Below, piece by piece: positions 12,490 through 24,879 of a stretch of DNA of 64,000 bases. The first letter of the stretch is position 1; each line of letters opens with the position of its first letter. Under the pieces are notes generated by a model, which did no database searches, was not told the DNA's origin, and saw only the letters and a program-made list of their open reading frames with translations. Made by a program: the position numbers and the translations under genes. This DNA comes from Drosophila miranda (Eukaryota; Arthropoda; Insecta; Diptera; Drosophilidae), in the NCBI RefSeq assembly GCF_003369915.1, contig NC_046675.1, forward strand, positions 9,424,001-9,488,000, written 5' to 3'.

Positions 12490-15400
12490 ATGTTTCCGCA
12501 GGCAGAGTTGGAGAACTACAAGCTGCAGGTGGAGTTGCTTCAGGAGAAGCTGCAACGCAGGTGAGAGGGTAAACTGTTACCGTAATTACAGCACACGAGG
12601 AGAGTCTCCTAAGACGGAATACAATATGCCCTGCGGCTAGTCACAGGCAGTCCCTCCTTTGAGGAAGACAGCTTTCCATAAGCTTCTCGTTCTGTCTGTT
12701 CGTTCACAAATAACATTCCACTCCGCCTTATATATTGCATACATATATGTATGTACATATGACTATTCCCCTTTTGCATAGTGAGGATAATCGCCAACAG
12801 TTGGAGCACAAGTTGGACAAAATACTTCAAAAGCGCAGCGACCTGTAAGTAGCCTTTGTCATTCCCTGATAGTGTGCCAAAAGCCGAACCCAACCGCATC
12901 GCATCTCCCATAGCGACAAGTCCGTGCGCCTCAAGAGCCGCCAGAAGTACCAGGAGTTTCTCGAGGAGCAGACCGTTCGCAACGAGCGGAACAAGAAGCT
13001 CGTCCATATGCTGGAGCGGATTGATGAGCAAACCGTTGCCATGTCGCAGCGCAGCGAGAGGCTTAAGATGATGAAGGTAAACCCTCAATGAACTCCAGTC
13101 AATCAATAATAGAGTTATATCTCCCTCTCTCTCTCTCTCTCTCTCTGTCTCTATGCATCCCTTTGACATGTCCATGTGCAGCTGCAATATCAAATGTACT
13201 TTGCGAAATTGGTCCAGAATCAAACATTGCGTTGCATACAACAGCAGGCGACGCAGGCGACGGCCCCAAGTGGCGCTGGAGTTGGAGTTGGGGCAGCGGC
13301 AGTGGGTGGCGGCATGCCCATCCAAGTGCTGGTGCCACCCCAAGCAGCAGCGGGCATGCCAACACAGCCAATGGCTGCAGCAGCAGCTCCTCCACAATGG
13401 ACCCTTGCCATGGCCACACCCACACATGGGGGCATGCTGCTGACGCCCCAGTTCGCAACGCCAAGTGCAGGTGCTCCTGGTCCCATGCCCATGCCTCCGC
13501 AGGGCCTGTACTACCCAGAGATGTATGGGGCCACGGGAACAGCTCCACTTGGCACCTCCAACTTGTTCGATCTGCGCGCCACATTGCGCGCCTTTGATAA
13601 TGAGAATGCCGATTTGCCGGAGCGCATGACTCACTTCAACGCAGCCACATCCAGCCAGGCTGCTCTGACAGGCGATTATCAGGCAGAGGCGAGTGGCAGG
13701 GCCACACCGGCATCGGCATCAGCATCAGCAGGAGGTGGAGATGGAGGAGGAGCTTCCACGACAACATCCAGTTCGGTGGCAGGCCAAGACAAAGGTGCAC
13801 GGCAACTGAGCAGCACATCCTCGACACTGGCAACATCGTCGTTGACATTTGATAAATTGCCAAAGACGTCCTCCTCGATGACGTTAACGGAGATGCCACT
13901 GACGACTCTTGCATCCACTGCTGTCGATGACGTTGGCGGGCAACCGCAAATGGCAGGAGCTGCAGCAGAGAGAGGCCGGGAGATGCGTAGGAGCTGGAGT
14001 CGAGAGCAGGATCACGAGCACGAGGGGGTGGCAGACATGGCTGCCTGGACAAATTCACGCGTGACTAAAGTCGAGTATGAAAAATCACCAACTGTCGTTG
14101 GCCATAATGAGCCCGGCCAGAGACAGCCCCATCCACAGCAGCAGCAGCTCCATCCGCAGCACCAGGAGCAGCAGCAACAACATCACAATTTTGAAGCGTA
14201 CTTTGGTGAGCTGAAAATCGATGAGCCCTGGCAGCCAGGAGCATCACCATCACCATCACAATCCATGGGACGAACAGCCAGCCCGGCCGGAGACAAACGC
14301 CAACAAAACGTGCGTCCCGGTGAGGGGGGCCATGCAGATGTAGGTGAGGGCATATCCGTGGGAGCTAAAGTTTGCCTCACCAACGATTTGCTGGACGAAG
14401 TCATAGCCAGTCGTGCGGCACTGGCAAAAGCAGCGGCTGCGGTTGATGAGCAGCTTGCGAGAAGTAATCAATTGCCGCCGCCAGTCGGCAACAACGAACT
14501 CGCGGCTGCCGCCGCCGCCGTCGCCTCTTCCTCCTCGTGGAACCCAAAGCCCGGAGTGTCGATTGAGAATATTGAAAATGCCATTTACGGCGAACGTTTG
14601 ACAGGAACTGCGACAGGAGCAGCATCCCCAGCAGCAGTACCGGCAGAACCTGTGACACGAGCGCCAACGCAAGGATTTTTCGAGAATTTGGGAGCCAATA
14701 CATCTCCGCAAGAACAGGCAGACCAACACACACTAGAAAGGATAGAGGAGGTGCAGAGGGAGAGTCAGCCGGAGCCAGAGGTTACCGATTATGGCCAATA
14801 CGATGCCAGCAGTTATGGCGAATCCAGCGAGCCCATATACGCCAGCATTGATTCCACCAGCCAGCAGCAACAGCAGCCACCAGGCGCACCGGCAGAGCCG
14901 CTTTATAGCGAAATCGGAAATCCCACAGACTATCAGCAGTATACAACGGATGCCAGTGCAGAGGCTGGAGCTGGAGCTGGAGCTGGCGCTGCAGCAGGAC
15001 CAGAAACAGATGCTGCTGCTGGTGGTCCTGGTGGTGCTGATGGCGACGAGGCGGGCGCAATGCAACAGGAGTACTCCAATATTGATTACGGCAACTACGA
15101 GGCCGGACAGTATGCGGCCGGCTATGATCCCAATGCCTATCCGGGCTACATATACGATGAAGCCACAGGCCAGTACATAGCCGATCCCAATGCCGCTCAG
15201 TACGCGCCGGATGGCAGCTATGCTGGGCAGGAATACGATGGCAGTGCCGCGAGCTACGACTATGGGTCTTATGCCGAACAACAACAGCAGTCGCCGCAAG
15301 AGGAACTGCAACAGATGCAGGCACAGGTACAGGAGCAGGGACAACAGGAACAACAGGAACAACAGGAAGCGTATCCCATGACCAATGACAATGGCCAGAG

Positions 15401-15842
15401 TGGGATGGAACTGGAGCAGAGCCTGCAGCCCCTGGCCATCACTCCAGCTGCCATCGCACCGCCCGTCGAGACGAAAGTGGAGCCAACAGCCGCCATCACT
15501 ACCACCACACCCGTCGGCGTCGCCTCAAAGCCTGTCAAGCCCACGTCGATACTCTCGACGACAGACAAACAAGCAGCGCCTAATGATGCGCAGCAGCAGC
15601 AGCAGAAGAAGAAGAAGCGCGTTAATTTCGTTGACAGCAGCGAAACGGATGATAGCTCAAGCGCGAAACCAGCCCCGGCCGCAGCTTCAGCGACCGGCCC
15701 TGCCCCAGCCCCAGCCCCGGCCCTGGGTCCCACTTCTGGACCACCTCCAGCAGGAGCAGGAACTGGTGGAGCCACAACCACAGCCGCAGGCGGCAGCGAG
15801 AGTGATTTCGATTTTTCAACGGGCAGCGAGGCGAAGAATTAG
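12490..15842 (+). CDS. 985-residue protein, N-terminal coiled coil and long disordered tail (unrecognised)
   Basis: Four coding exons, joined by frame continuity: 12490-12560, 12782-12844, 12914-13076, 13182-15842. An in-frame TGA just before 12490 fixes the start. Residues 1 to about 115 are a highly charged coiled coil. The last exon encodes 886 residues of low-complexity Gln, Ala, Gly, Ser and Pro-rich sequence. Features inside it are: EAYFGELKIDEPW (before about residue 360); two copies of E-P-[IL]-Y-x-x-I at about 649 and 671; a Tyr/Gly/Asp/Pro-rich block at about 730-790 containing YIYDEATGQYIADP, which resembles an OCRE aromatic repeat; KKKKRVNFVD at about 908-917, a PP1-docking RVxF-type motif; and the acidic C terminus SESDFDFSTGSEAKN. 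I do not recognise the gene. Splicing and conserved coiled-coil frames argue strongly that it is real. The function is unknown; a scaffold or regulator is possible but not shown. Confidence 0.85.
13126..13153 (+). repeat. (TC)n tract in intron 3
   Basis: A CT-rich run inside the 105-base intron 13077-13181 of the disordered-tail gene. It probably lengthens the pyrimidine tract ahead of the acceptor at 13180-13181. Confidence 0.7.
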
Positions 15843-16116
15843 AACAAGCTGAAAACAGTTGGAGCTCTAATTTGTTGCCATTTGGGTTAACCAATGAGCG
15901 CCCAATCGCGCGACCCATTCAAAGTGAACGAACGACCGCCTCGCCTCGATTTATAGCCAATGCATTTTTCACTTCACTTCCGCAAAAAAAAGCTGCAAAT
16001 CAACGAAAAAGAGAAAGCTTCAAAGCCAACAAAAGTTCTCTCTTTTGTGCCGGGGAGAAATGCTAACACAAATAGTGGGACAGCGGAAACGGAAATGGAA
16101 GAAACTCAATCAACAC

Positions 16117-16120
16117 CAAA

Positions 16121-16153
<33 letters not shown>
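16117..16153 (+). repeat. (GTTGCT)n hexamer repeat
   Basis: About six copies of GTTGCT, in the likely 3' UTR of the disordered-tail gene. Confidence 0.85.
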
Positions 16154-16154
<1 letters not shown>

Positions 16155-16232
16155 GAAGGAGGCAGCAGAAAATTCAAAAAAATATCTGACAGTTGCTTAA
16201 TTCAATTGCTTGAATGCTTGAAAATGAATATA

Positions 16233-16238
16233 AATAAA
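16233..16238 (+). other. Candidate polyadenylation signal of the disordered-tail gene
   Basis: AATAAA about 390 bases after the stop at 15842, in an AT-rich context. It is the first clear hexamer downstream on the plus strand that I noted. Confidence 0.5.
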
Positions 16239-19200
16239 TATTTAGTCAATCAATTCAATTTTGTTCCCTCAAGGCTTGAACATACTTGACACATTTTTCA
16301 TGTGCGTATACGCAATGTACAAACGATACACGGTATTTGTGGAGTTCAAAGATATTGAAGGGTGTTGTATTTGTATGTTTAGATTCGAACACTATTAGCT
16401 ACATATACATATTCTCTATTTTTCTTTAAAGAACGAGTATTGGATTTCCGGTAAAAACTAGCGACACAAATAATTTTTTCTACATACTTTTGAGATTCCT
16501 TCGTTTATCAACATTCTCGTTAGCATCCAAATCCGCTTAGCTACAATTCCTTTTAAGGATATTATTTACCTATCCATTGATAGTTATCTAAGCTGTTTTA
16601 AGATGAAGAAAACAAGTTCCATAAATTATAGTTTCCATGATTAAATGTAATTCAAATGAAATTACCTTCGGCAGATTTGACTGATTGTGAGAAAAGTAAA
16701 TCCGCTTAAAGGGTATCCCGTAGTCGTAATAATAACCATAGCGCTCTTGCACTTGTTTATTACATAACGCACACACACAGGCAATGGCCTGGGAAATATT
16801 TCATTAACGACATCGGTAATAAGATCAGCAGCTGTTGCTGCCAGGCCCGTAATTTATCAAAAGTGCAATTGTCTTTGCAGCGGGGCTCCCAAATTACCTT
16901 TCGCTGGCTTTGCTCTGGCCTCGATGCCTGGCCTCTCCTAGTAGGCGGGAGACTGCCAATGACACTAATTATGTGCGGCCAGGCGGTTAAAGCCGTGGCC
17001 AACAAATATGCTGATTCCTGATACGATGGCCAGCTGTGCTGGCAGAGGCTGGTGCTTACTTGACCAACAATTGCCAACTTAATTGAAATTATGCCATCAG
17101 AAGTACAATGTGCACCCTACATATGCGTACATATACGTACGTATATATCAGAGCAGCACTCCTATATAGACTGTGCGCGTACTTGATATTTTTTCAGTGC
17201 GTTCGCCATTTTAATTTTATTCGCAGTTAAGGCAGTGAATGCGTTAACAATTTCCATTTTCGACTAGCGGCAGCAACTGTTGCTGACATTTTTCCATCAA
17301 TTTGAGTGGGCGAAGAAAATTCCGTTTTCGATTTACAATTGCCGAGCAAATTCCCGTGTCATCAGGGCGGCCGATCGACAATCCCCATTGGCATTTCATG
17401 CATTTTTTAATAGCCTTTCCATTCGCTTTTCATGCGCCGAACTGAAGTGTTTTCTCCCCATATTTTTTGAATAATTGTTTGGAGTTTTTTTTTTAATTAC
17501 ACTCGAAGTAATTTTTTGTTCAACTGCTCACGCTGTCCCGTTCTCGTTTAATTTAAATTAATTTCTGTGTGGAAAGAACACCAATAAAAATGTAATTAAT
17601 ACACATAATTATCCTGTCGTTCAGCACGCAGGGTAGGGACGCGGGGTGGGTCTCATCGAGCAAGAAAATCAAATGACAATCAGTTTTTGTGGCTTGCCGC
17701 TTAAATACACTATTTATTTACTTATCCATGGGCGACGGTACTCCCAACTACATTTTTGTCGTATTTTCCGTCAGGTATTTCCATATTTAAAGAGAACCAA
17801 TAATTGGGAATGGGAATGGATGCCTCAGATACCTTCTCGCTTCTTCTCGAGGCAGTTTTTTGTTTTACTTTTTAATGAGTTGAACATTTGAAGCAGCACA
17901 AACGGAAAATGTAAACCAAACCAAAATGAAATGAAACGAAATGAAATGAGGGAACAAAATGAAGACGAGTCGAGACGAAAAAGGCAGGAAACCGGGACAG
18001 GACAGGACAGGACAGGAGTGGAACTTTTTCAACAGAAATTTGCAATTAAATGTAACACACAAAACCTCAAAGGCAAATGGCAATATAAAACGTAATGGGC
18101 CACGTTTAAATACTCGAACGAACATCCCTCAGCCCAGCCAGAACAGTCCGAAAGGCGAAATTCAGACAAATTTCCAGCATAGTGTCACTTCAAATGAAAT
18201 ATTTGCATCGACCCCAAAAGTTTGACATCGGAAAAAAGGTTTTAAATTCCATGCTAATGACGATGGAAAAAAAAACGCAGAGAGCGGAAAACAAATTTCT
18301 TATCGAGCAGCTAATTGCAGGCTCAATTAACAGCGAATGAAGAAGACCTAAAATAAAGGGAGATTCTTTTTGAAATTCAATCCAAGCACTTGGAGCGGCA
18401 GTCGCAAGGTAACTGTCGGAACAAAATCGATTTTGGTGACATATATGTGCGTATAGTACATATGTACCATCCAAATATATCCGAAAATCGCGCTTCCACT
18501 TCCATTAGCATAAAAATAAAGCGTTTTGTCAATCGCAATATTATATACGAGATGGAGATGCCATATGTGTGATGTGTGTGTGCTGTACTCTACTGTGCCG
18601 AGGTGTATGGGTTGGGTGGGTTCTTGTCAGCATAATTCAAAAATAAATTGCAAAGCAAATCAAATCGACACGTATCGCAGGTATACGTAGGGGGATAAAG
18701 GATTATGGTTGCTCGGCTTCAACCCCCAGTCTGCATAATTGAGTGGCGCTTATTTATGCACCCCTTGGCAGCCATCCAGAGAGTGCAAACAACGAGAGCC
18801 CCCTAAACCAAAGCTCCATGTGCAGAACCCACCAACACTAGCCCCCCCAAACGCACGGAAGAAAAGAAGGAAAAATATAATCAGTGCTGAAATTCAATTT
18901 TTGAAATAAAACGCAAATCGAGAAGCTGAATTTCCAATGCCATTGAACATATGTTGGGGCAGGGATCCGATGGCTGGCTTGCCCTGGGCGGGGGGTCCTC
19001 GAGGGGGTCGTACTATATGCTGTGTTCTGTGTGGTGTAGTATGTGTACACTCAGTGAAGCGGAAACAAACAAGGTGGAACATCAGCACCCACATACCCGT
19101 GGCGTATGATTGACGTTTATGCAAATGACATTTTTTGGGTTTAGGGCAAGTCTTCTCTGATCATATTTATAGAGCAGTTATGGTATGAATAAAGCAGTTA

Positions 19201-22200
19201 ACTTACTACCGAAGGTAAGGTGGCTAAGGTGTTTTTTACACATATTTTGTAGCGCCATTTGGATAATAATAATTGTTATTAGGATAGTATTTCATGAAGT
19301 CTAGTGTAAGTTAGGCTAGGGCAAAGCGGGAGCGCAATAAAAGCTCGCTCTCTCGCTCTTGGCGAATTCGCCCCGCTTTGCCACCGTAGGTAAGGTAGGC
19401 ACAGAAGAAATTTTTTTAATATATTAAGAAAGTCGAGAAAAATCCATGAAATCGAACGCACGCACTCCTTTTTTTTCGTCGTATTAAAATACAAAACTGC
19501 AGTCACCCAAGTTGTTTCGGTATCGTTATTTAGAAAAACTATTCTAAAATTTCATATTTATAGAATTAATTTGGAAAATTTAAATACTTAAATATTTAGT
19601 AGGTATAGCTCGATTCCCTTAAACCATACTGAATTACACACCTAGCGTTTTTATTTTTTATTATGAAAATTATCGCGTAAAAGAATATTTTCATCATACA
19701 AAATTTTATGAAAATCCATCCAAACGTCTCAGATTGCAGTTTTCACTTCATTCTACTGGTATACATAGGTGGGAATACACTTTCTGGTGTATCAGGCCCA
19801 AAGCTATCCTTTTTTTTATAGAACATGTGTTTTTTATGAACTGATAGACAGTTTGGATAGACAATGATACTTGATACACAGACTAGCTCCACCTTTGTTT
19901 GCTGATGCACTAACATGCCTTTGTTTGAACGCCAATGGGTACGTTGTACAGAGCCGAAAATTAGTAACCCATCCCATGCCGGACTGTATGTAGTTGTAGC
20001 TCCTTCCAGTTGGGGTTCCTGTTCTTTGTTCGTTGATTTGACATTAACACTAATTGAAAACTGAAATGCGATATGCCAGCTCCTATGGGCACTCCATTCC
20101 AGCCATCCCTCCTGATTAGTGCACGTGCAATGCTCTCAACTGTCAGTCGAATGTACACATAGACTCCCTTGCCACCTTGTGCACCCTGGCAGAGGCGGTG
20201 CCGCCTTCCTGTTCAATTTCGTGCCATTTTCATGGTGAAAAGATAACAAAAGTTTTGCCACACTTTGCCGCGCGCTGGCAACATAGGAGTTTTCTCAGCG
20301 TTTTTCCGCCAACTTATTATTGTTTAAATATTTACATTGAAAATGGCGGCGGCAAGGGTGCGATTTTTGTTGTCGCTGGCTGGAGCCACCATATGCGCGA
20401 CAAGTTTTCCACCGTGCTGCCGCTGCTGGCTTTTAGGGGGAGTTCGAGGAGGTTAAAAAAGTTTTCAGGCCACTCCTCGTGGGTCTGTCCCGAACGGAGG
20501 CATCCGACATTGTCACGCAGTTGTCTGGGCGCTCTTTCTTCAGATATATATGATATAGTACGAGAATATGTACATATGAATATGTATAAACCCCAATGGT
20601 GTTTCATATCCCTTCAGCATCTGGCAACGACAGGATGTTGTTTAAGAAGCCTCGCTTTAAGCGCGATGCCCCTAACTTAGGCTTCAGTTTTGCGATTAGT
20701 TAATTTCCTTTTTGCCAAAAGCAAGAGTTCTTGATGTGCAGACGAGTATATTCGTATATGTCAGATTCTAATGCTGCTCGCTTTCAGGGCAGGGAGGCGG
20801 GGAGACTCGTACTTATTTGGATGATGGGAAAATGTTTTCGCATAAACATCACGTCGGTCACGTTTCACGTTGGTCCGTTACAGCTCCATCTATGGCTACA
20901 GAGCTACAGTTAGTGCTACAGTTGGAGCCCCAGTGGCTGTTGGCTGCCGACTGTTGGCTGCTGCTCTTTTTTTATTGTTGAATTGCAAGCAAATGTTGGG
21001 CACCACCCAGCCAGACACGTATGACAGTTTTACTACGATGGCAAACAATGCTAATAATCATCATAATGCTTTTCAAGTGGCGCAAATATTTGCCAAGCCC
21101 ATAAACATAAATCAACAGGAAGGATGTGAGGGGTTTGGCCTGATTATAGAAAGGAAAAAGGGTGAGGAGGAGTACTTTCTGGGTGGGTTTAAAAATGTCA
21201 AAAGCATGAAGCCATAATATACGATATGATACGTTTAGGCCCTGTCAGGAGAAGGAGCTACATGCTGGGGCATACAATTTGCAATCAGGCAAAACTAATT
21301 TGCCCAATAAGCCGCAGGCGAAGAGGTCAGAAAGGTAAACCGTACGGGGATCGTACGGAAACGACAGTTGCAGGATAATGGCACAAAATCAACTTGAGCT
21401 GATATTGACAATTCAGTGCCACAAACACAAAACTTTCAGTTGTCAGCCTCAACCAATTGAGAAATTTCCAAAATGACAATGAAATTGATTTTCATCGATA
21501 TATCTACGTACAGCCAGCCACACGAGTGCTCCTGTATCTGTATCTATGTGTGTGTGTCTGTGTGTGTGTGTGTGTGTGAGCTTCATATTCATATGCGACC
21601 GTGTGCTCCTGGCATTCGAGTGTCCATGGCAATGACAGCCAACCGCAATGTAATTGATGTGGATGCCTTGCCTTTCTGCCTGCCCTGCGCTCGCCTTCTA
21701 AACTTGGCCAGAACCACACTTGTTCTTCCATGTTGTTATTCATTAAAATCAGAGCCAAGTGCTTTTGTCTCAGCCCTAGACTGCGTCCCGACAGTCCGCC
21801 CCAGAGGTCTCGAGTGGGTACCGCCCGGTGCCGGCTAATCTGCATTGTCTGCGTCTCGTAACAGGGAAGAAGATACACATGTCGCATTGTCCTGCTCCTT
21901 TCAGCCGCAGCGCTGTGTCTGAAGATGGTCGCGTGATATGGAAGCCCCTCACGAGCCCAGATTTCCATGGAGTTTTGGGAGGCCTCGTCGCCAGTGGCAG
22001 CAGCCAGATGGATGGACTCCTACACTGATAATATTCTTATCCCTCCCGGTATCTAAAGGCTTTGGTGGAATTTTCACTTTTATTGTTTAAGCTTTCAGCA
22101 CAGATTGTGCGCGTATTATTGAAATCCCTTTTGTGCGCCTGGGGCATGCCGCACACGCCGCCACACCCACAGACACACTCAACTCCTGCACCTATCCTTA

Positions 22201-24879
22201 CTCCACTCCACTCCACGTATCGCAGTATTGCATTGTTTCCCTTTGCTATCTGGCTTTGGCGATGCCATTACCCCCGCTTCGCACCCAACTCGCAGCTCCT
22301 TCCAAGCGCACTGCTTCGATGCTCCATCTCCTGATTTGTACAGAACAAAGCCTTGTTGCGAATGGCAAAGTTATTTGAAAGCATTGATTACATATTGATG
22401 GCGATGGCAGGCACTAAGACCTTCACCAGCGCCAAGTCAAACCAAGTAAAACCACCGACCGCAAGCCGAGATCCGAACTGAGAATCGAGAACAGACTAGT
22501 AGACAGCCAGACAACCAGACACCGCTACCATTCCGCCAGGCTGCTTATCCATGTCAATTGATATTTCCTGAAACTTCATCGAATTTGGGCCAAGTGTTTC
22601 CCCTACGGATAACAAAATGTTTATTGCTCTGGGGCAGCTTATCGCAGATGGTGGAGTCCTCTGCGGGAATTTAGTTAGCTATAGTTTTAGCTGGGTATTG
22701 GTATAGTAATTAGCAAGCCAGTACACCATTGAACCAAGTAGGCGAACAAAGAGGAAACTGCAGTTTCAAAACTCCCAGAAAACACTAAAGTTTTGAAATA
22801 AAAATTCATTAAATCATAGCTGCACTCGGGGCTCATTAACACAGTATCTGAATGGAGGAAGCCTTAAGGATGCTAGCTCGGAGAGAACGGAAAGCCTCAA
22901 TCATGAAAGACACTTCACAAACGTTGCAGGTGTATAAATCTGTAATTTCTGGAAGCCGATACAAATAATAAAAATACTTTAAGTTTTAAAAAAAAAGTGC
23001 ATTCAATGATTGTTCTCTTGTTTTCACGGCTTTAAGCTGCGGTGAATCCTTGCTGTTTCGGCCTGCACATGTGCATTACAGTGGTGGCCATGGCAACAGC
23101 CATGTGATCCGCTTTGTGGATGCCTGTAGAGACGACAATGAGTGCCTTGGCAGGGTGCCGCCTGGTCGAGTCGGGTCGGGTCCTCTGGACTGGTCTGAGA
23201 AGTGGGTGTGGTATGAGAGATGGATGGGTTTGCAGTGCAATTTAATGCGCAATGTGCTCCCGGATATCCGTTTAATGGCCATGAATACATAAATAATAAA
23301 ATTGTATTTGTTTATTGCACGCAGACAACGCAGAAACATACACAGACAGACGCGGCCTTAAACACATTGCCTCTATATGAATTTATTTACCTTTGCGAAT
23401 AAAATAAATCCATACTCGTATATATTGGTTTTTTTTATTTGACTTAATGCAATTTAAACAATATACAATATATTTATAGTAAGAATGATAAAAGCCAATG
23501 GAAAAAACTATATATTCAAAGGCACGGCACATACGAGTAGTCATACTCATACTCGTACTCATACTCATACTCGTATATGTATATATTTACATATTCACAT
23601 ACGAGTATTGACTACAATATTCGTATCTGTGTGCCACGAGCAGAGATTGCCTATTATGGTCGGGACTGTGTGTGTGTGTGTGTGGATGAGGACTTCCGTT
23701 TTCCTGTGGCTTGTTAAAAATTATTTAATTTTATTGTGTATTCAATTGTTTGTTGCGGCTGGGAGGAAACAATAATCCAAAGTCATTGTTACATCCCTGC
23801 AGTGCATAATAAATGAGAATCATGCACGTTGAAAGAGCGAGCACCGTGCTGTTGCCACGAGAGCTCTGTAGATGCTAATGCATAGCCATTTCCACTGTCC
23901 TTCAGCCAGAGAGAGTGCAAAATGGGACATGGGAGACGACCCACTCTCGAGCTGGATCAGAATATGTAGCTGTAGAAAATTAAAAATGCCATTGGCTCGG
24001 CGTCCTGGCCGTCCAGCATGCAAATGCATGTCCCTGTCATAGAGTTACACAAAGTGCTTAATCAAGCTTAAAAGAAAAGGACTCGAAGGGCCACATGCAT
24101 GGCACAGCCAAAGTAAAATAAAAAACGAACCCAAGCCAAGCCCCCACCCAACCATAGATGGACGAAACGAATACGAGTACGGCTCTCATTCCCTGTGCAA
24201 AGTGAAGTGAAGTAGTTAAAAATTAAAAAGGATACTTAATCCAGTCAATGTATTGCCAAACCCGACGAGGGACTCAGCGAGCACTGGGATTAGCAGGCGG
24301 GTCCCCGGTCCCCAGTCCCTGGTCCCTGGTCCCTGCCACGGTGTCTGAGGGTGTTTTCATTTGATTTGCCTTCCATGAATGGGGGGCCATGTCTGGTGCA
24401 TAGGTGGATGGGTATGATGGGAAAATGTTTGCACATTTTAGCTCACAAGAAGTGCAATTATGTGCACAAAATGGAAAATGAAGCAAGAAAGTGGAGCAAT
24501 TGAAAGCGACAGATGGAGCTGAAGCTAGAGGTAGAGTTCGGGGCTGGGTAGTGGGGATTGAAATGCAGATGCAATTGCAATGCAAAGGATAGCAATAGAG
24601 GGGACCCACACACATACACACAGACACACTCGCAATGCTGATTGCCCAGCCAAGATAAAAACAATTTAACCCACATTTGCAGGGAAAGGAAAATTGAAAT
24701 TACCAGCATTTTGATGTGGAAGTGGGACAGGCACTGGGATAAAGATCTTCAAAGGCCATAGAGCCACAAACCACCATCGATCATTGCGCCGCGTTATCCG
24801 ACTAATTAAAGAAATGTACTGCACATTACTCGATTGGCCCACCTTGAAGCTTGTTTCAGTTCCTTGGGATTTGGTAGAC
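16239..24879. other. Gene-poor stretch upstream of Gr98a
   Basis: No exon with recognisable family similarity or supported splicing. Contents: AT-rich sequence near 16.2-16.7 kb and 19.4-19.9 kb, a GACAG pentamer run near 17996-18016, a hairpin at 19320-19382, GT runs near 21550-21580 and 23668, and a degenerate TACTCGTAT array at about 23536-23576. Several 90-170 codon open frames exist (for example 20177-20680) but they lack domains and overlap frames on the other strand. The proximal end should hold the Gr98a promoter; I could not identify a core element. Confidence 0.45.
23536..23580. repeat. Degenerate (ACTCAT/ACTCGT) array
   Basis: A short run of related hexamers in which ACTCAT and ACTCGT alternate. 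The same ACTCGTAT-like words are scattered through the whole window. Confidence 0.75.

Noticed and set aside
14256..15781. Long antisense and alternate-frame open frames (for example 14733-15362 and 15269-15781 minus)
   Set aside because: They are shadows of the low-complexity last exon of the plus-strand gene: the repetitive codons keep several frames open, and they have no domain or splice support.
20177..20680. 167-residue open frame on the plus strand
   Set aside because: No recognisable domain and a composition like surrounding non-coding DNA; an opposite-strand frame overlaps it.
24784..24879. N-terminal extension of Gr98a upstream of 24880
   Set aside because: The frame is open and contains an ATG at 24814, but similarity to Gr98a begins at MKGRRRLLAAARPYLQ, so the shorter start was preferred.
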